Source of the DNA: Plesiocystis pacifica SIR-1
GTDB taxonomy: Bacteria; Myxococcota_A; Polyangia; Nannocystales; Nannocystaceae
Assembly: GCF_000170895.1 (NCBI RefSeq)
Contig: NZ_ABCS01000063.1
Coordinates: 1-61,669 of the forward strand
Direction of reading: 5' to 3'
Length of the DNA: 61,669 bases
The position numbers and the translations under genes are program-made. The notes under the pieces were generated by a model that saw only the letters and a list, made by a program, of their open reading frames with translations, ran no database searches and was not told the origin of the DNA. This document shows positions 47,495-56,707 of the stretch, in pieces. Numbering within the stretch: position 1 is the stretch's first letter; each line of letters opens with the position of its first letter.

Positions 47495-48964
47495 ATGTTC
47501 CCCGCAGGCCAGGACATCGCGGTGACCCTGTGTTGTGCACGGGCGGACACCGCTCTCATCCAACCCGTCGTCGAACGCCTCGAGTCCGAGGGCGTGTGGA
47601 CGAATTTGGTTGAAGGCGTCGCGGAGGATCCCTTCCTGCTCGGCTCGGCGATCGACGAAGAGGCCGGCGCGTGCGTGTTCGTGATCTGCCAGAGCGCGGC
47701 CCTGGGCAACGCCGAGTACCGCCGCCTGGTCGGCATCCACAACGCGCGCAAGGGCCCTCGCCACGCGCTCATCGGCCTGTCCCTCGATCCCGAGGAGCCG
47801 CTGCGCATGGTCGAGGCGATCAACTCGGCCATCGCCATGGCCCAGCGCAACCAGTCCGACGAGAGCATGAGTCGGGGGGCGATCCAGACCGGCGCGAGCG
47901 AGTCGAGCATCCTCCGCCTGCGCGACGTCGTCGGCGTCACCACCATCGACGCGATCGGGACCGACGCCGAGCCCCCGCCGACGCAGCGCGTGACCGTCCG
48001 CAATCGCAAAGAGCGCGCCCGCGCCAAGGAAGCCTCCGAGACCCTCGAGGCCAAGCTCGCCGAGCGCCGCGACAAGCTCGAGGCCGCCCGCGCCGCGCGA
48101 GACAAGCTCCCCGACGCGCCCAAGCGCCCGCGCATCGAGCAGGCCAAGCGCCGCCTCGCCCGAGAGCGGCGCGGCAGCGGAAGCTGGTTCATCGCTGGCT
48201 TCGCGGGCATCGCCTTCTTGCTGCTCGCCGTGTTCGCCCTCATCGGTCCGGACCTGGGCGGGGACGACTCGGACACCGAAACCACGCGCTCGGGCGCCGC
48301 CGCGCAGCCGCGCGCCAAACAGGGCGCCCCCCCCACGGTGGCCGGAGATGACAAGGCGCCGGGCAAGGCGCTGACGACCAAGACCGAGGAAGTGCCGAAC
48401 GAGTCGGACTCGGGCGCGGACGAGCCCGCCGCGACGGAAGACGGCGCCGCGATACAAGCCGGCGAGGCCGCGGGCTCCGACGAGTCCGACAGCTCGGGAG
48501 CGGCCGAGGCCGAGCCCGCCCAAGCCGAGGACACAGCCGAGCCCGCCGACGCGGAGGAGACGGCCGCCCTCGAGCAGCCCGAGCCCGCGCCCGCCCCCAG
48601 CAGCGAAGACGCCGACGTGCTCGCGGCCGCCATCGCCAAGGGCGAGCTCCAGTCCCTCAACCTCCTCGTCATCGCCCCCGACGAGGGCCCCTCGACCTGG
48701 ATGAGCGCCGCGAACCTGTGCCGGAACAAGCGCTTCCAGGGCGTCCGCGGCTGGCGAATGCCGACCCTCAACGAGCTCAAGGCCCTGCGCAAGGCTCGAA
48801 TGCTGGGCGAGGAGCGCTACTGGTCCGCGACCCTCGCCCGCAAGCACGGCACGGGCAAGGATCACGTCTACGTGTTCTCTCGCGCCGTCTACCTGCCCGA
48901 AGCCGTCGCCAAGGCCGACGAGGGCGTGCACGCTTTTTGCGTGCTCGACCGTAGCCAAGGTTGA
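47495..48964 (+). CDS. TIR-like / coiled-coil / TM / DUF1566 membrane protein
   Basis: A 489-aa protein. Residues 1-120 form an alpha/beta domain (DIAVTLCCARADTALIQPVVERLESEGVW, ACVFVICQSAALGNAEYRRLVGIHNAR) with the order of a TIR domain; the NADase Glu cannot be placed. A charged coiled coil follows (about 170-220; RARAKEASETLEAKLAERRD), then one transmembrane helix (WFIAGFAGIAFLLLAVFALIG), an acidic/Ala linker of about 130 residues and a C-terminal DUF1566/Lcl-like module (MSAANLCRNKRFQGVRGWRMPTLNELKAL...YWSATLAR...FCVLDRS). The TIR-like part should be cytoplasmic and the DUF1566 part periplasmic, so it may carry an outside signal inward. Confidence 0.7.
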   Translation: MFPAGQDIAVTLCCARADTALIQPVVERLESEGVWTNLVEGVAEDPFLLGSAIDEEAGACVFVICQSAALGNAEYRRLVGIHNARKGPRHALIGLSLDPEEPLRMVEAINSAIAMAQRNQSDESMSRGAIQTGASESSILRLRDVVGVTTIDAIGTDAEPPPTQRVTVRNRKERARAKEASETLEAKLAERRDKLEAARAARDKLPDAPKRPRIEQAKRRLARERRGSGSWFIAGFAGIAFLLLAVFALIGPDLGGDDSDTETTRSGAAAQPRAKQGAPPTVAGDDKAPGKALTTKTEEVPNESDSGADEPAATEDGAAIQAGEAAGSDESDSSGAAEAEPAQAEDTAEPADAEETAALEQPEPAPAPSSEDADVLAAAIAKGELQSLNLLVIAPDEGPSTWMSAANLCRNKRFQGVRGWRMPTLNELKALRKARMLGEERYWSATLARKHGTGKDHVYVFSRAVYLPEAVAKADEGVHAFCVLDRSQG

Positions 48965-49055
48965 GGGGCTGAGAGGGTCGGGAAGGCGGGGCGTTGTCGT
49001 CCACGACCGAGCCCGAAGACCGGGAGAGCCACGGGGCGCTGCTAGTCTGCGCGGG

Positions 49056-50945
49056 ATGACGAAGCCCTCGACCCTCTGGGTGCTCGCCCCACTGCTCGGC
49101 GCCCTCGCGTGCGACAAGCCCTCCGAGGCGCCCAAAGACAGCGGCCCGGCGCTCCCCTACCGCGTCGAGGGGCCGGCCCTGGTGTTCGACGACGTGCGCG
49201 TGTTCGACGGTGAGCGCGACCTCGGGATCCAGGACGTGGTCGTCGAGGGCGAGACCATCCGCCACGTCGGCGAGGCCCTGCTGCCCGAGGCGCCCGAGGC
49301 CGCCGGCGTCCAGCGCATCGACGGCAAGGCCGGCGCCATGACCTTGATGCCCGGGCTCATCGACGCCCACGTCCACGTCACCAGCGCGGCCGACCTCCAG
49401 CGCGCCATGGTCCTGGGCGTGACCACCGAGCTCGACCAGTTCATGTCCGAGCGCTCCATGACCATGATCAAGCGCCAGCAGGCCAAGGGGCGGCTCCTCG
49501 ACCACGCGGACCTGCGCTCGGCGGGGGTCTGCGCCACGCCGCCGGGGGGCCACGGGACGGAGTACGGCGTCGAGATCCCCACGGTGTCCTCGGTCGGCGA
49601 GGTCGAGGGCTGGACGCGCGACCGCGTCGACGCGGGCGTCGACTGGATCAAGATCATCTACGACGACGGGCACGCCGTCGGCCGCCCCTTCGCCGTCCTC
49701 GACGAGGCCACGCTGACCGCCCTCATCGAGGCCGCCCACGCCGCGGGCCTGCGCGCGGTGGTCCACGTCTCCGACCTCGAGGCCGCGCGCACGGCCCTGA
49801 GCGCGGGGGCGGACGGCCTGGCGCACCTGTTCTTCGACGCCGAGGCCGATCAGGCCTTCCTCGACCTGGCCGTCGAGCGCCAGGCCTTCGTCACGGACAC
49901 CCTCGCGGTCATGCACATGGCCTGCGCGGACCCCCACATCGTCGCGCTGCTCGAGGACGAGGCCCTGCTCGAGCTCGCCGATCCCCAGCGCGTGATCGCC
50001 ATGCGCGAGGGCGTGCGCGGGATGGCGGGCAGCGGCCTCGACTGCGGCGCCCTCGATGCCAACCTGCGCCGCCTCCACGAGGCCGGCGTCGACTTGCTGG
50101 CGAGCACCGACGCGCCCAACTTCGGCCTCGAGCACGGCCTGGGCATGCACGTCGAGCTGGCGCTGTGGGTCCAAGCTGGCCTCGAGCCCATCGCCGCCCT
50201 GCGCAGCGCCACGGAGGTCCCGGCGCGGCGCTTTGGCCTCGACGACCGCGGCCGCGTCCAGGCGGGCCTGCGCGCGGACCTGGTCCTGGTCGAGGGCGAT
50301 CCGCTGGCTGACATCGCGGCCGCGCGCGCGGTCGTCGGGGTCTGGAAGGCCGGGCATGCCGTCGACCTCGACGCCCGCCGCGAGGCCGTCGCCGAGCGCC
50401 GCGCCACGCTCCGCGCCTTCCAAGAGGCCCCGCCGCCCCCCGGCAGCGAGTCGGGCCTGGTCTCGGACTTCGAGGATGACGGCGACCGCGACGGCCTGAA
50501 CGCCCGCTTTGGCGCGTGGAGCCCGTCCACGGACCAGCTCATGGGCGGGAGCTCGACGGTGACCCTCCGGCGCATGAAGGGCGCCGAGGGCAGCATGGGC
50601 GCCCTCGACATGCGCGGCGAGGTCGTCCAGCCCGAAGGCGCGCCGGCTTGGGCCGGCGCGAGCTGGGTGATCCAAAAACCCGCCAACCTCAGCTCCTTCA
50701 CCAAGCTGAGCTTTTGGGCCCGGGGCGCCCCCGGCCGCTACGCCGTGATGCTGTTCACCCAGCACCGCGGGGGCATGGGCGCGACCCAGAGCTTCGAGCT
50801 CGGAGACGACCCCGAGGCGTGGACCCGCGTCGAGCTCGAGTTCGCGGACTTTGGCGTGGAGCTCTGGGACGCCACGGCGCTGTTCGTGGGCGCCACCAAG
50901 GCCGGGCCCCTCGAGCTGCGCATCGACGATCTGCGCTTCGATTGA
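49056..50945 (+). CDS. Lipoprotein amidohydrolase fused to CIA30 domain
   Basis: A 629-aa protein with a leader to LGALACDKP. The amidohydrolase domain (about 35-450) is of the prolidase/imidazolonepropionase-like type: metal ligands HVH in GLIDAHVHV, then WIKIIYDDG, His in VVHVSDLEAA and GLAHLFFD, and Asp in LLASTDAPNFG. A CIA30-like beta-sandwich follows (about 462-629; VSDFEDDGDRDGLNARFGAW...MGGSSTV...LRIDDLRF), which in other proteins binds carbohydrate or assists assembly. The likely activity is hydrolysis of a cyclic amide or dipeptide outside the inner membrane; substrate unknown. -10-like TAGTCT (49043-49048) is 7 nt from the ATG. Confidence 0.85.
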   Translation: MTKPSTLWVLAPLLGALACDKPSEAPKDSGPALPYRVEGPALVFDDVRVFDGERDLGIQDVVVEGETIRHVGEALLPEAPEAAGVQRIDGKAGAMTLMPGLIDAHVHVTSAADLQRAMVLGVTTELDQFMSERSMTMIKRQQAKGRLLDHADLRSAGVCATPPGGHGTEYGVEIPTVSSVGEVEGWTRDRVDAGVDWIKIIYDDGHAVGRPFAVLDEATLTALIEAAHAAGLRAVVHVSDLEAARTALSAGADGLAHLFFDAEADQAFLDLAVERQAFVTDTLAVMHMACADPHIVALLEDEALLELADPQRVIAMREGVRGMAGSGLDCGALDANLRRLHEAGVDLLASTDAPNFGLEHGLGMHVELALWVQAGLEPIAALRSATEVPARRFGLDDRGRVQAGLRADLVLVEGDPLADIAAARAVVGVWKAGHAVDLDARREAVAERRATLRAFQEAPPPPGSESGLVSDFEDDGDRDGLNARFGAWSPSTDQLMGGSSTVTLRRMKGAEGSMGALDMRGEVVQPEGAPAWAGASWVIQKPANLSSFTKLSFWARGAPGRYAVMLFTQHRGGMGATQSFELGDDPEAWTRVELEFADFGVELWDATALFVGATKAGPLELRIDDLRFD

Positions 50946-50964
50946 GAACCTGGACGAGCGGGGC

Positions 50965-52053
50965 TCAGTCGCCCTCGTCCTCGCCCTTGCCCTTGCCCTC
51001 GCCGTACTCCTTGGGCTCCACGCCCAGGATGTCAGCGGCGAGCATCATCTTCCAAAAGGGGATGAGCCCGCGCTCGGCCATGCTCACCCGGCCCCCGTCG
51101 GCGAGCACGACCATCCCGGCCTCCTCGCCCACCTCGAAGGCCGCCCGGGCCTCCGCGGCCCCTTCGGCGTCGGGGGCCACGAGCGGCCAGCCCTCGACCT
51201 CCCAGCCGTCCGCCTCGCCGATGACCACGCCGCCGATCTTTGCGCGCTCGTCCGGCCCCCAGTCCGCGGTCAGCAGCCGAGCCAGGCGCACCGAGGGCTT
51301 GGCGATCTGCTCGAAGGACTCCTGCATGTCCCCCTCGAAGCCGCCGTCCTCGAGCCCGGGGATCTCGCTGCGGGCGACCTTGCGATCGAGGAACACGAGC
51401 ACGCAGTCGCGCTCGCGGCAGCCCGCGTCGTCGAGCCCGCCCACGGAAAAAGCCGGCGCGGGCGGGCCCGGCTCGGGCTCCTTCGCCCCCAGCAAGGTCC
51501 CCAGCTCGGCCAGCGCGGCCTCGTCGAGGTCGCCGGCGTGGCGCATCGCGACCTCGCCCTGCTCGTCGAGCACGACCAGGCCCAGGTGCCCCTTGGGCAA
51601 GTTGAAGGCCGTGGTCAGGGCGCCGCCGTAGTCGATGTAGATCGGCCAGCGCATCTCGGCGCGCATCGGGCCGACGAACTCGCGCTCGATCTTGCTGCGC
51701 ATCACCACCGCCCCCGCCGGGGCGTCGCCCACGGAGTAGACCACCACGTCCTCGGGCATCTGCCAGCGGTGCATGGCGCGGTGGATCAGCTTGCCCTCGC
51801 CGCCGCTCATGCTCTCGCGCCCCTCGATGAGCAGCACGACCTTCTTGCCCTGCAGGTCGCCGAGGCGCACGGCCTCCATGGGCCCCTGGGCGGGCAGCTC
51901 GAGGTTCGGGATGCTGACCTCGGCCTCGATGGCCTCGAGCTCCTCGGGGATCTCCTCGACCTCGGGCCACAGCGACCACGCGGCCGCGCCGAGTCCGAGC
52001 AGCACGACGCCCACGCCGAGGGCCACGATGCGGAGGGTCTTTCGAGCCGGCAT
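50965..52053 (-). CDS. Membrane-anchored protein with thioredoxin-like (YtfJ-type) halves
   Basis: A 362-aa protein with an N-terminal transmembrane helix (LRIVALGVGVVLLGLGAAAWSLW). Two alpha/beta segments follow with the thioredoxin-fold order (KKVVLLIEGRESMSGG...IYIDYGGALTTAFNLPKGHLGLVVLDEQGEVAMRHAGDL, and a weaker second half), which resemble YtfJ-like proteins. No CxxC is present; the only Cys pair is CRERDC in a loop. The C-terminus is a Gly/Lys/Glu/Asp tail. A strong -10-like TATACT at 52061-52066 lies 7 nt before the ATG. Function unknown; redox chemistry is unlikely without the active-site cysteines. Confidence 0.6.
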   Translation of the reverse strand: MPARKTLRIVALGVGVVLLGLGAAAWSLWPEVEEIPEELEAIEAEVSIPNLELPAQGPMEAVRLGDLQGKKVVLLIEGRESMSGGEGKLIHRAMHRWQMPEDVVVYSVGDAPAGAVVMRSKIEREFVGPMRAEMRWPIYIDYGGALTTAFNLPKGHLGLVVLDEQGEVAMRHAGDLDEAALAELGTLLGAKEPEPGPPAPAFSVGGLDDAGCRERDCVLVFLDRKVARSEIPGLEDGGFEGDMQESFEQIAKPSVRLARLLTADWGPDERAKIGGVVIGEADGWEVEGWPLVAPDAEGAAEARAAFEVGEEAGMVVLADGGRVSMAERGLIPFWKMMLAADILGVEPKEYGEGKGKGEDEGD

Positions 52054-52168
52054 GGCGCGGAGTATAGCGGCGGCAACGCTGACGTCTGCGGGCCGGCCAC
52101 AGCCGCGAGATTTGGGCCAATCGACCCCGCTGCGGCCATCTTCGCGGCTTCCGCCAGGCGCGCAGGTG

Positions 52169-53455
52169 TCAGCGAAGCACGATCTCGCCGGTCACCCGGA
52201 CCGCGCCCAGGCCCTCGCCGATGAAGCGCCACTTCTTTTTGACCCGCGGCAGCAGGCACGCGAGCACCTCGGGGTCGCCGCCGCCCTTGGCCTCGACGGC
52301 GAGCACGGAGCCGCCGGTGAGCTTCAGCTCGAGGGTGAAGGTCTCGCCCTCGACCTGCCCGAGGGCGTTGACGTGGCACACCAGCCAGTCCCGGGTGTGA
52401 CTTCGGAGCAGGCGCTTGGCGGCCTCCTCGTTGACGCCGCCCTCGACCTCGAGCTTCTTCAGGCGAAAGCTGGCCTGCTTGTCCGCGGGCGCGTCGCCTT
52501 CGCGGCCGGCCTCGCCGTAGCTCCCCGAGTTGCCCATCCCGATCGTGCCGAGCCCGGACCCGTAGTTCGGCCCCGTGTTCGAAGGACCCACCCCGTGCAC
52601 GCCGAGGCCCCCGTGCCCGATCGACACGCTGCCGTCGAGGTCCGGCCCCTTCATGAGCTCCCCCCACACGCTCTCGCCTCCGGTCACCGTGGCCACGACC
52701 GCCTGCTTGGCAAAGCACAGCTCCCCCGAGCCGCCCCCCTTGGGACCAAACCTGGCCGTGAAGCAGCTCAGCTCCAGCGGGGCCTCGCCCTCGGTGGCCG
52801 GCGCGACCGTGACGGCGCGCCCCGGCGTCCAGTACTCGTGCACGAGGGCAGCCCTCCCCGCCGGGCGTCCGTCGGGCCAGCGCGCGCGCGTCCCCGCGGG
52901 GATCTGCCGCTCCTCCTCGACCTCCGTCGGCCGGACCACGCCCGGCGGGAGGTTCCCGTCAAGGCCGTCGAAGATCTCCGACGAGGTCTCGGGCGGCTCG
53001 GGGAGCTCACCGGCTGCAGGCGCCGGCACGGCCACGCCCGTCCCGGCCGGCACGAAGGCCTCCAGGAGGTAGAGCTGGGCGCCGGGAACTTCATAGTTGT
53101 TCGGGGTCTCGCGCGAGCTCCCGAGCTCGACCGTCCACCAGCCCGCGGCGCCCTCGGCCTGGCCGAGCACGCGGATCCGCGGACCCACGTCCGGCCCCGT
53201 CGGCGCGTCCGGGCCCGCGATGGTGAAGCGGGTCGCCGCCTCGCTCGGCGCCGTGAACAGGGTCGTCGACCAGGGCACGCGAACCCAGCCCGACTCGGGC
53301 AGCGAGGCCTCGGCGAGCTCTGACGGCGCCGGCGGGGTCTCCAGCCCCGTGCTCGCCTTGGGCGGCTGCTCGGGCTCCCCGCCGCTGCAGCCGGCGACCA
53401 GCCCCAGCGCGACCCCAACAAAGCAGACGCGGCTCATCCATGCGCGGCGCAGCAT
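52169..53455 (-). CDS. Lipoprotein with AgmX/PglI C-terminal domain
   Basis: A 428-aa lipoprotein: leader to lipobox LVAGC, an SH3-like N-terminal region (WVRVPWSTTLFTAPSEAATRFT), a middle domain, a Gly-rich stretch (GHGGLGVHGVGPSNTGPNYG) and a C-terminal domain KKLEVEGGVNEEAAKRLLRSH...LKLTGGSVLAVEAKGGG...CLLPRVKKKWRF of the AgmX/PglI type. In Myxococcus that type belongs to the gliding-motility and envelope machinery. Role here is inferred as envelope structural. The start is ATG 53455, 6 nt after a -10-like TAACAT (53462-53467), so the mRNA is probably leaderless. Confidence 0.78.
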   Translation of the reverse strand: MLRRAWMSRVCFVGVALGLVAGCSGGEPEQPPKASTGLETPPAPSELAEASLPESGWVRVPWSTTLFTAPSEAATRFTIAGPDAPTGPDVGPRIRVLGQAEGAAGWWTVELGSSRETPNNYEVPGAQLYLLEAFVPAGTGVAVPAPAAGELPEPPETSSEIFDGLDGNLPPGVVRPTEVEEERQIPAGTRARWPDGRPAGRAALVHEYWTPGRAVTVAPATEGEAPLELSCFTARFGPKGGGSGELCFAKQAVVATVTGGESVWGELMKGPDLDGSVSIGHGGLGVHGVGPSNTGPNYGSGLGTIGMGNSGSYGEAGREGDAPADKQASFRLKKLEVEGGVNEEAAKRLLRSHTRDWLVCHVNALGQVEGETFTLELKLTGGSVLAVEAKGGGDPEVLACLLPRVKKKWRFIGEGLGAVRVTGEIVLR

Positions 53456-53476
53456 CGCGCCATGTTAGCAGGCGCC

Positions 53477-54229
53477 TCAGTCCTCTGGCGCGATGTCCAG
53501 CTCGGGGTAGCGCCGAAAGATGCCGTGCTCGTTGAAGGCCAGGCGCCGGGGCGAGGCCAGGTAGGCGGCGACCCGCTCGCGCTTGGCGACCCGCTCGCGC
53601 AAGGCCGCGAGCTTGGGCGCGTCGGCCATGTGGTGCGCGAAGGCGGTCGGCAGCGCCCACGCGATGCCCTCGAGCAGCTGAAAGAGCGCCAGGTCGACGT
53701 AGCTGTGCCGCCCGCCGATGCAGTGCGCCCCGTCGCCGCGCTCGAGCACGGCCTCGAAGTAGCGCAGCCAGCGAGGCAGGCGCCCGCGGACGAAGGCCGT
53801 GGTGTGCTCGACCGCCGCTTCCTTTTGGTCCTCGTAGTAGAGCCCCTTGCCGAGGGGATGGTGGCAGTCGTGGAGCTCGGTGGTCACGTCCGCGACGGTC
53901 AACATCAAGGTCAGCGCCTGGGCCTGGGCGAGCGCGCCCTCCGGAGCCAGGCCAAAGCGCACGCCGAGGAAGTGGCAGATGTTGGGCATCTGAGCGATGC
54001 GCTCGCGGCGGCCGTCCTCCTCGACGATCAACATCGGCGGAGCGAACACCGGGAAGCCCTCGCCCTGCCCGCCCATGCCCCCGCGGATCGCCTCGAAGCC
54101 CCCGCCCTGCTCCTCGGGCAGGCGCCCGACGTCGACGTAGGCGACCCCGGCGTCCTCGAAGATCAACCGGGGGAACTCGCCGCGCCCGGGGAGCACGGGC
54201 CAGTAGAGGAGCTCGTAGGTCGTGGCCAT
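53477..54229 (-). CDS. Glutathione S-transferase-like protein
   Basis: A 250-aa cytoplasmic protein. The N-terminal thioredoxin-fold domain (YELLYWPVLPGRGEFPRLIFEDAG, Tyr near 8-9 as catalytic candidate; PPMLIVEEDGRRERIAQMPNICHFLG with the cis-Pro and a Gln-Met substitute for the usual Gln-Ser) is followed by an all-helical domain (YVDLALFQLLEGI). The layout is closest to sigma/mu-like GSTs. A -10-like TAGGCT at 54237-54242 is 7 nt from the ATG and overlaps the end of the DUF427 gene, so it can be transcribed alone. Glutathione or another thiol would be the co-substrate. Confidence 0.85.
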   Translation of the reverse strand: MATTYELLYWPVLPGRGEFPRLIFEDAGVAYVDVGRLPEEQGGGFEAIRGGMGGQGEGFPVFAPPMLIVEEDGRRERIAQMPNICHFLGVRFGLAPEGALAQAQALTLMLTVADVTTELHDCHHPLGKGLYYEDQKEAAVEHTTAFVRGRLPRWLRYFEAVLERGDGAHCIGGRHSYVDLALFQLLEGIAWALPTAFAHHMADAPKLAALRERVAKRERVAAYLASPRRLAFNEHGIFRRYPELDIAPED

Positions 54230-54239
54230 CGCGTCGAGC

Positions 54240-54521
54240 CTACTCGCTGACCTGAACCCCGCGCCAGAACGCGACCCGCCCCTCGATGTGCTTGGCGGCC
54301 TCCTTGGCCTCGGGATAAAACCACGCCGCGTCGACGTTGCGCTCGCCGTCCACGACCGCGGTCAGGTAGCTCGCCGTGCCCTTCCAACCACACACGGTGT
54401 GGGTCTCGCTGGGCTCGAAGGCCGACGCGTCGAGGGACGCCCGCGGGAAGTAGTGGTTGCCCTCGACGACCACGGTGTCGTCGCTCTCGGCCAAGACTTT
54501 GCCCTTCCAGATCGCTCGCAT
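54240..54521 (-). CDS. DUF427 domain protein
   Basis: A 93-aa single-domain protein of the DUF427 family: KVLAESDDTVVVEGNHYFP, HTVCGWKGTASYLTAVVDG and AWFYPEAKEAAKHIEGRVAFW. The length and the Cys-Gly-Trp-Lys-Gly core match the family, whose biochemical role is not established. -10-like TAGGAT at 54527-54532 is 5 nt before the ATG. It lies 10 nt upstream of the GST gene. Confidence 0.92.
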   Translation of the reverse strand: MRAIWKGKVLAESDDTVVVEGNHYFPRASLDASAFEPSETHTVCGWKGTASYLTAVVDGERNVDAAWFYPEAKEAAKHIEGRVAFWRGVQVSE

Positions 54522-54559
54522 GGCCCATCCTACGCGGACCTCGGCGACCCGTTACGAGC

Positions 54560-55780
54560 TCAGGCCCGGACCAGGCGCAGCAAGGTGATCTCCGAGGGCG
54601 AGCCCGCGCGGTTGGGCGGACCCCAGTAGCCCGTCCCCGCGCTCACGTAGATCTGCGAGTCGCCGTGGCGCGACAAGCCCCGCACGTAGGGTTGGGCCAG
54701 GTAGATCAGCAGGCTCCCCGGGAAGTACTGGCCCGCGTGGGTGTGGCCGCTGAGCTGAAGGTCGAAGCCGGCCTCGGCGGCGGCGTAGATGCTGCGCGGC
54801 TGGTGGGCCAGGAGCAGCGAGAGGTCGTGGGCGGGGGCGTCGGCCTTCGCGGCCGCGGGGTCCGAGCGCAGCTTGGGCACGTGGCGCTCGACGTGCAAGT
54901 CGGGCACCCCCGCCACGAGCAGCCGCGCGGCCCCGCGCTCGACGATGCGGTGCTCGTTGATCAGCACCGTCGGCCCGAGGCTCGCCACGTGCTCGCACCA
55001 CGCCGGGCCGTCCCAGTAATACTCGTGGTTGCCGGTCACGAAGAACACCCCGTGGGTCGCCTCGAGGCGCCCGAGGCCGCCGAGCTCCGGGCCGAGCTGC
55101 TCGACGAAGCCGTCGACGAAGTCTCCGGTCAGCGCGACCAGGTCGGGGGCGAGGGCGTTGGTCGCCTCGACGACCTGGTCCAGCCAGGTCCCGCGGATCG
55201 TCGGCCCGACGTGTACGTCGCTGAGCTGGGCGATGCGCAGGCCCTCGAGGTCCGGGTGCAGGTCGGCGATCGCCACGTCCACCTCGACGACCCGCGGCAC
55301 ACGGCGGGCCGCGGCGAAGCCCACCGAGCTCAGCCCCACGGCCCCGCCGACGATGCCGTAGTTGGCCACGTCGGCGAAAAAGCGCCGGCGATCCATGGAG
55401 CTCGGCGCCTCGCTGGCCGCGGCCGCTTCGGCGGCGTCGGCCTTGCGGCGCTCGAACAAATAGCGGCGCACCGCCAGCGAGGCCTGGGCGATCATCCGCG
55501 GCACGTCGACGGCGATGGTCAGCGCGACCAGCAAGGTCCCCACGCCCATGAACACGAAGGCCACCCACGGCAACACGCCGCGGTGGGCGTCGAACAGGCC
55601 CATGCGCGGCCCGAGGAAGCCGAGGATCGGCACGAGGTAGATGGCCACCACCGCCCCGGCGATGGTCCGCCGCGCCCACACCGGGTACTCGGTCCCCCGC
55701 AGGATCAACCGCCGCGCCACCCACAGGTGGAACAGGGCCCAGATCGACAACACGATGATCAGCGTGACGGCGCGGCTCAT
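54560..55780 (-). CDS. Membrane metallophosphoesterase (YaeI type)
   Basis: A 406-aa calcineurin-like phosphoesterase anchored by four N-terminal hydrophobic segments (about 1-18, 38-58, 68-95 and another before residue 150). The metal motifs are complete: LSDVHVG, LTGDFVDG, VTGNHEYYWDG, LLLAHQPRS and LSGHTHAGQYFPG. In E. coli the soluble relative YaeI is a phosphodiesterase; membrane forms in other bacteria act on lipid-linked phosphates. Substrate not determinable. The start is ATG 55780 behind a weak ribosome site. Confidence 0.92.
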   Translation of the reverse strand: MSRAVTLIIVLSIWALFHLWVARRLILRGTEYPVWARRTIAGAVVAIYLVPILGFLGPRMGLFDAHRGVLPWVAFVFMGVGTLLVALTIAVDVPRMIAQASLAVRRYLFERRKADAAEAAAASEAPSSMDRRRFFADVANYGIVGGAVGLSSVGFAAARRVPRVVEVDVAIADLHPDLEGLRIAQLSDVHVGPTIRGTWLDQVVEATNALAPDLVALTGDFVDGFVEQLGPELGGLGRLEATHGVFFVTGNHEYYWDGPAWCEHVASLGPTVLINEHRIVERGAARLLVAGVPDLHVERHVPKLRSDPAAAKADAPAHDLSLLLAHQPRSIYAAAEAGFDLQLSGHTHAGQYFPGSLLIYLAQPYVRGLSRHGDSQIYVSAGTGYWGPPNRAGSPSEITLLRLVRA

Positions 55781-55835
55781 GGACGAGCGGGCATGGTCGC
55801 ACGGCCCTCGTCAGGGCGCCCCCCAAGTGGGCGGA

Positions 55836-56486
55836 TCAGACCACCTCGTAGACCAGCTCGATGGCGCGACCGCGGCGCTCGACGCCAACCTCGACGCCCT
55901 CGCGCACGCGCCCCGACCAGTGGCTCACGTAGCGCACGCGATCGCCCGAGCGCAGGCCGAGGGCGAACAGCGGCGTCCCGGCCCGGATGTTGCGCAGCTC
56001 GATGATCGCGCGCTCGCCCTCGGGACCGAGCAGCCAGTCGAACTCGTCGCCCGCGCTGGGCTCGTCGACGACCTCGAAGTCCGCCACGGACAGGCCGTCG
56101 AGCAGGCGCCGATCGACCTGGTAGTGGTAGCGAGCGCGCTGCTCGATCCACGGCGCGAAGGTGTCGTCGAGCGCGTCCATGCCGTCCTCTGGAGGCCGGA
56201 GGACCTGCTGACAACCGCCCGCGCGCACCCGCTGGCGGGGCGGCGGACCCCAGGCCAGCTCGGCCTCGGTGGACGCGGTCGGCAGCTCGGGGCTCGCCCC
56301 CCGCAGCTCGATCTCGACCTTCGCGGTCGCGCTCGCTTCGAGCACCTCGCCCTCTCGCTCGGGCTCGGCCCCGTGATCGCGCAGCTCGTGGATGAGCCAG
56401 CCGGCGTGGGCCGTCGCGCCGAGCACGATGGCGGCGAACCAGGGGACGAAGGTGGTCTTGTATCGCTTGCGGCTGGATGCGGTCAT
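55836..56486 (-). CDS. Single-pass membrane protein with C-terminal PDZ-like domain
   Basis: A 216-aa protein with N-terminal cytoplasmic basic residues (SSRKRYKTTFVPW), one membrane helix (FAAIVLGATAHAGWLI), a spacer and a C-terminal PDZ-like domain (GTPLFALGLRSGDRVRYVSHWSG...VEVGVERRGRAIELVYEV). This topology is that of GspC/PulC, but no type II secretion genes are in the window. The start is ATG 56486; the 63-nt upstream extension lacks support. It lies divergent from the VWA gene. Confidence 0.7.
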   Translation of the reverse strand: MTASSRKRYKTTFVPWFAAIVLGATAHAGWLIHELRDHGAEPEREGEVLEASATAKVEIELRGASPELPTASTEAELAWGPPPRQRVRAGGCQQVLRPPEDGMDALDDTFAPWIEQRARYHYQVDRRLLDGLSVADFEVVDEPSAGDEFDWLLGPEGERAIIELRNIRAGTPLFALGLRSGDRVRYVSHWSGRVREGVEVGVERRGRAIELVYEVV

Positions 56487-56707
56487 CGCAGGACCTGATT
56501 TGCAAGCCATGTTCCCCGCCCACGCGCCCGCCTTTGTCGTCGACATCACTCACTTTTTCGCGCTGCCGCAGGCGCCGGCGCGGCGGGCTCCCGACAGCTC
56601 GACGGGGTGGAGCGAACGCCCCTGACACTTCGTCAGCACGCCCGCACGTCGCTGACGATCTGCCGACGGTGCAAACCGAAGCCGAGCACAGTCCGTTGAC
56701 CTCGGCC

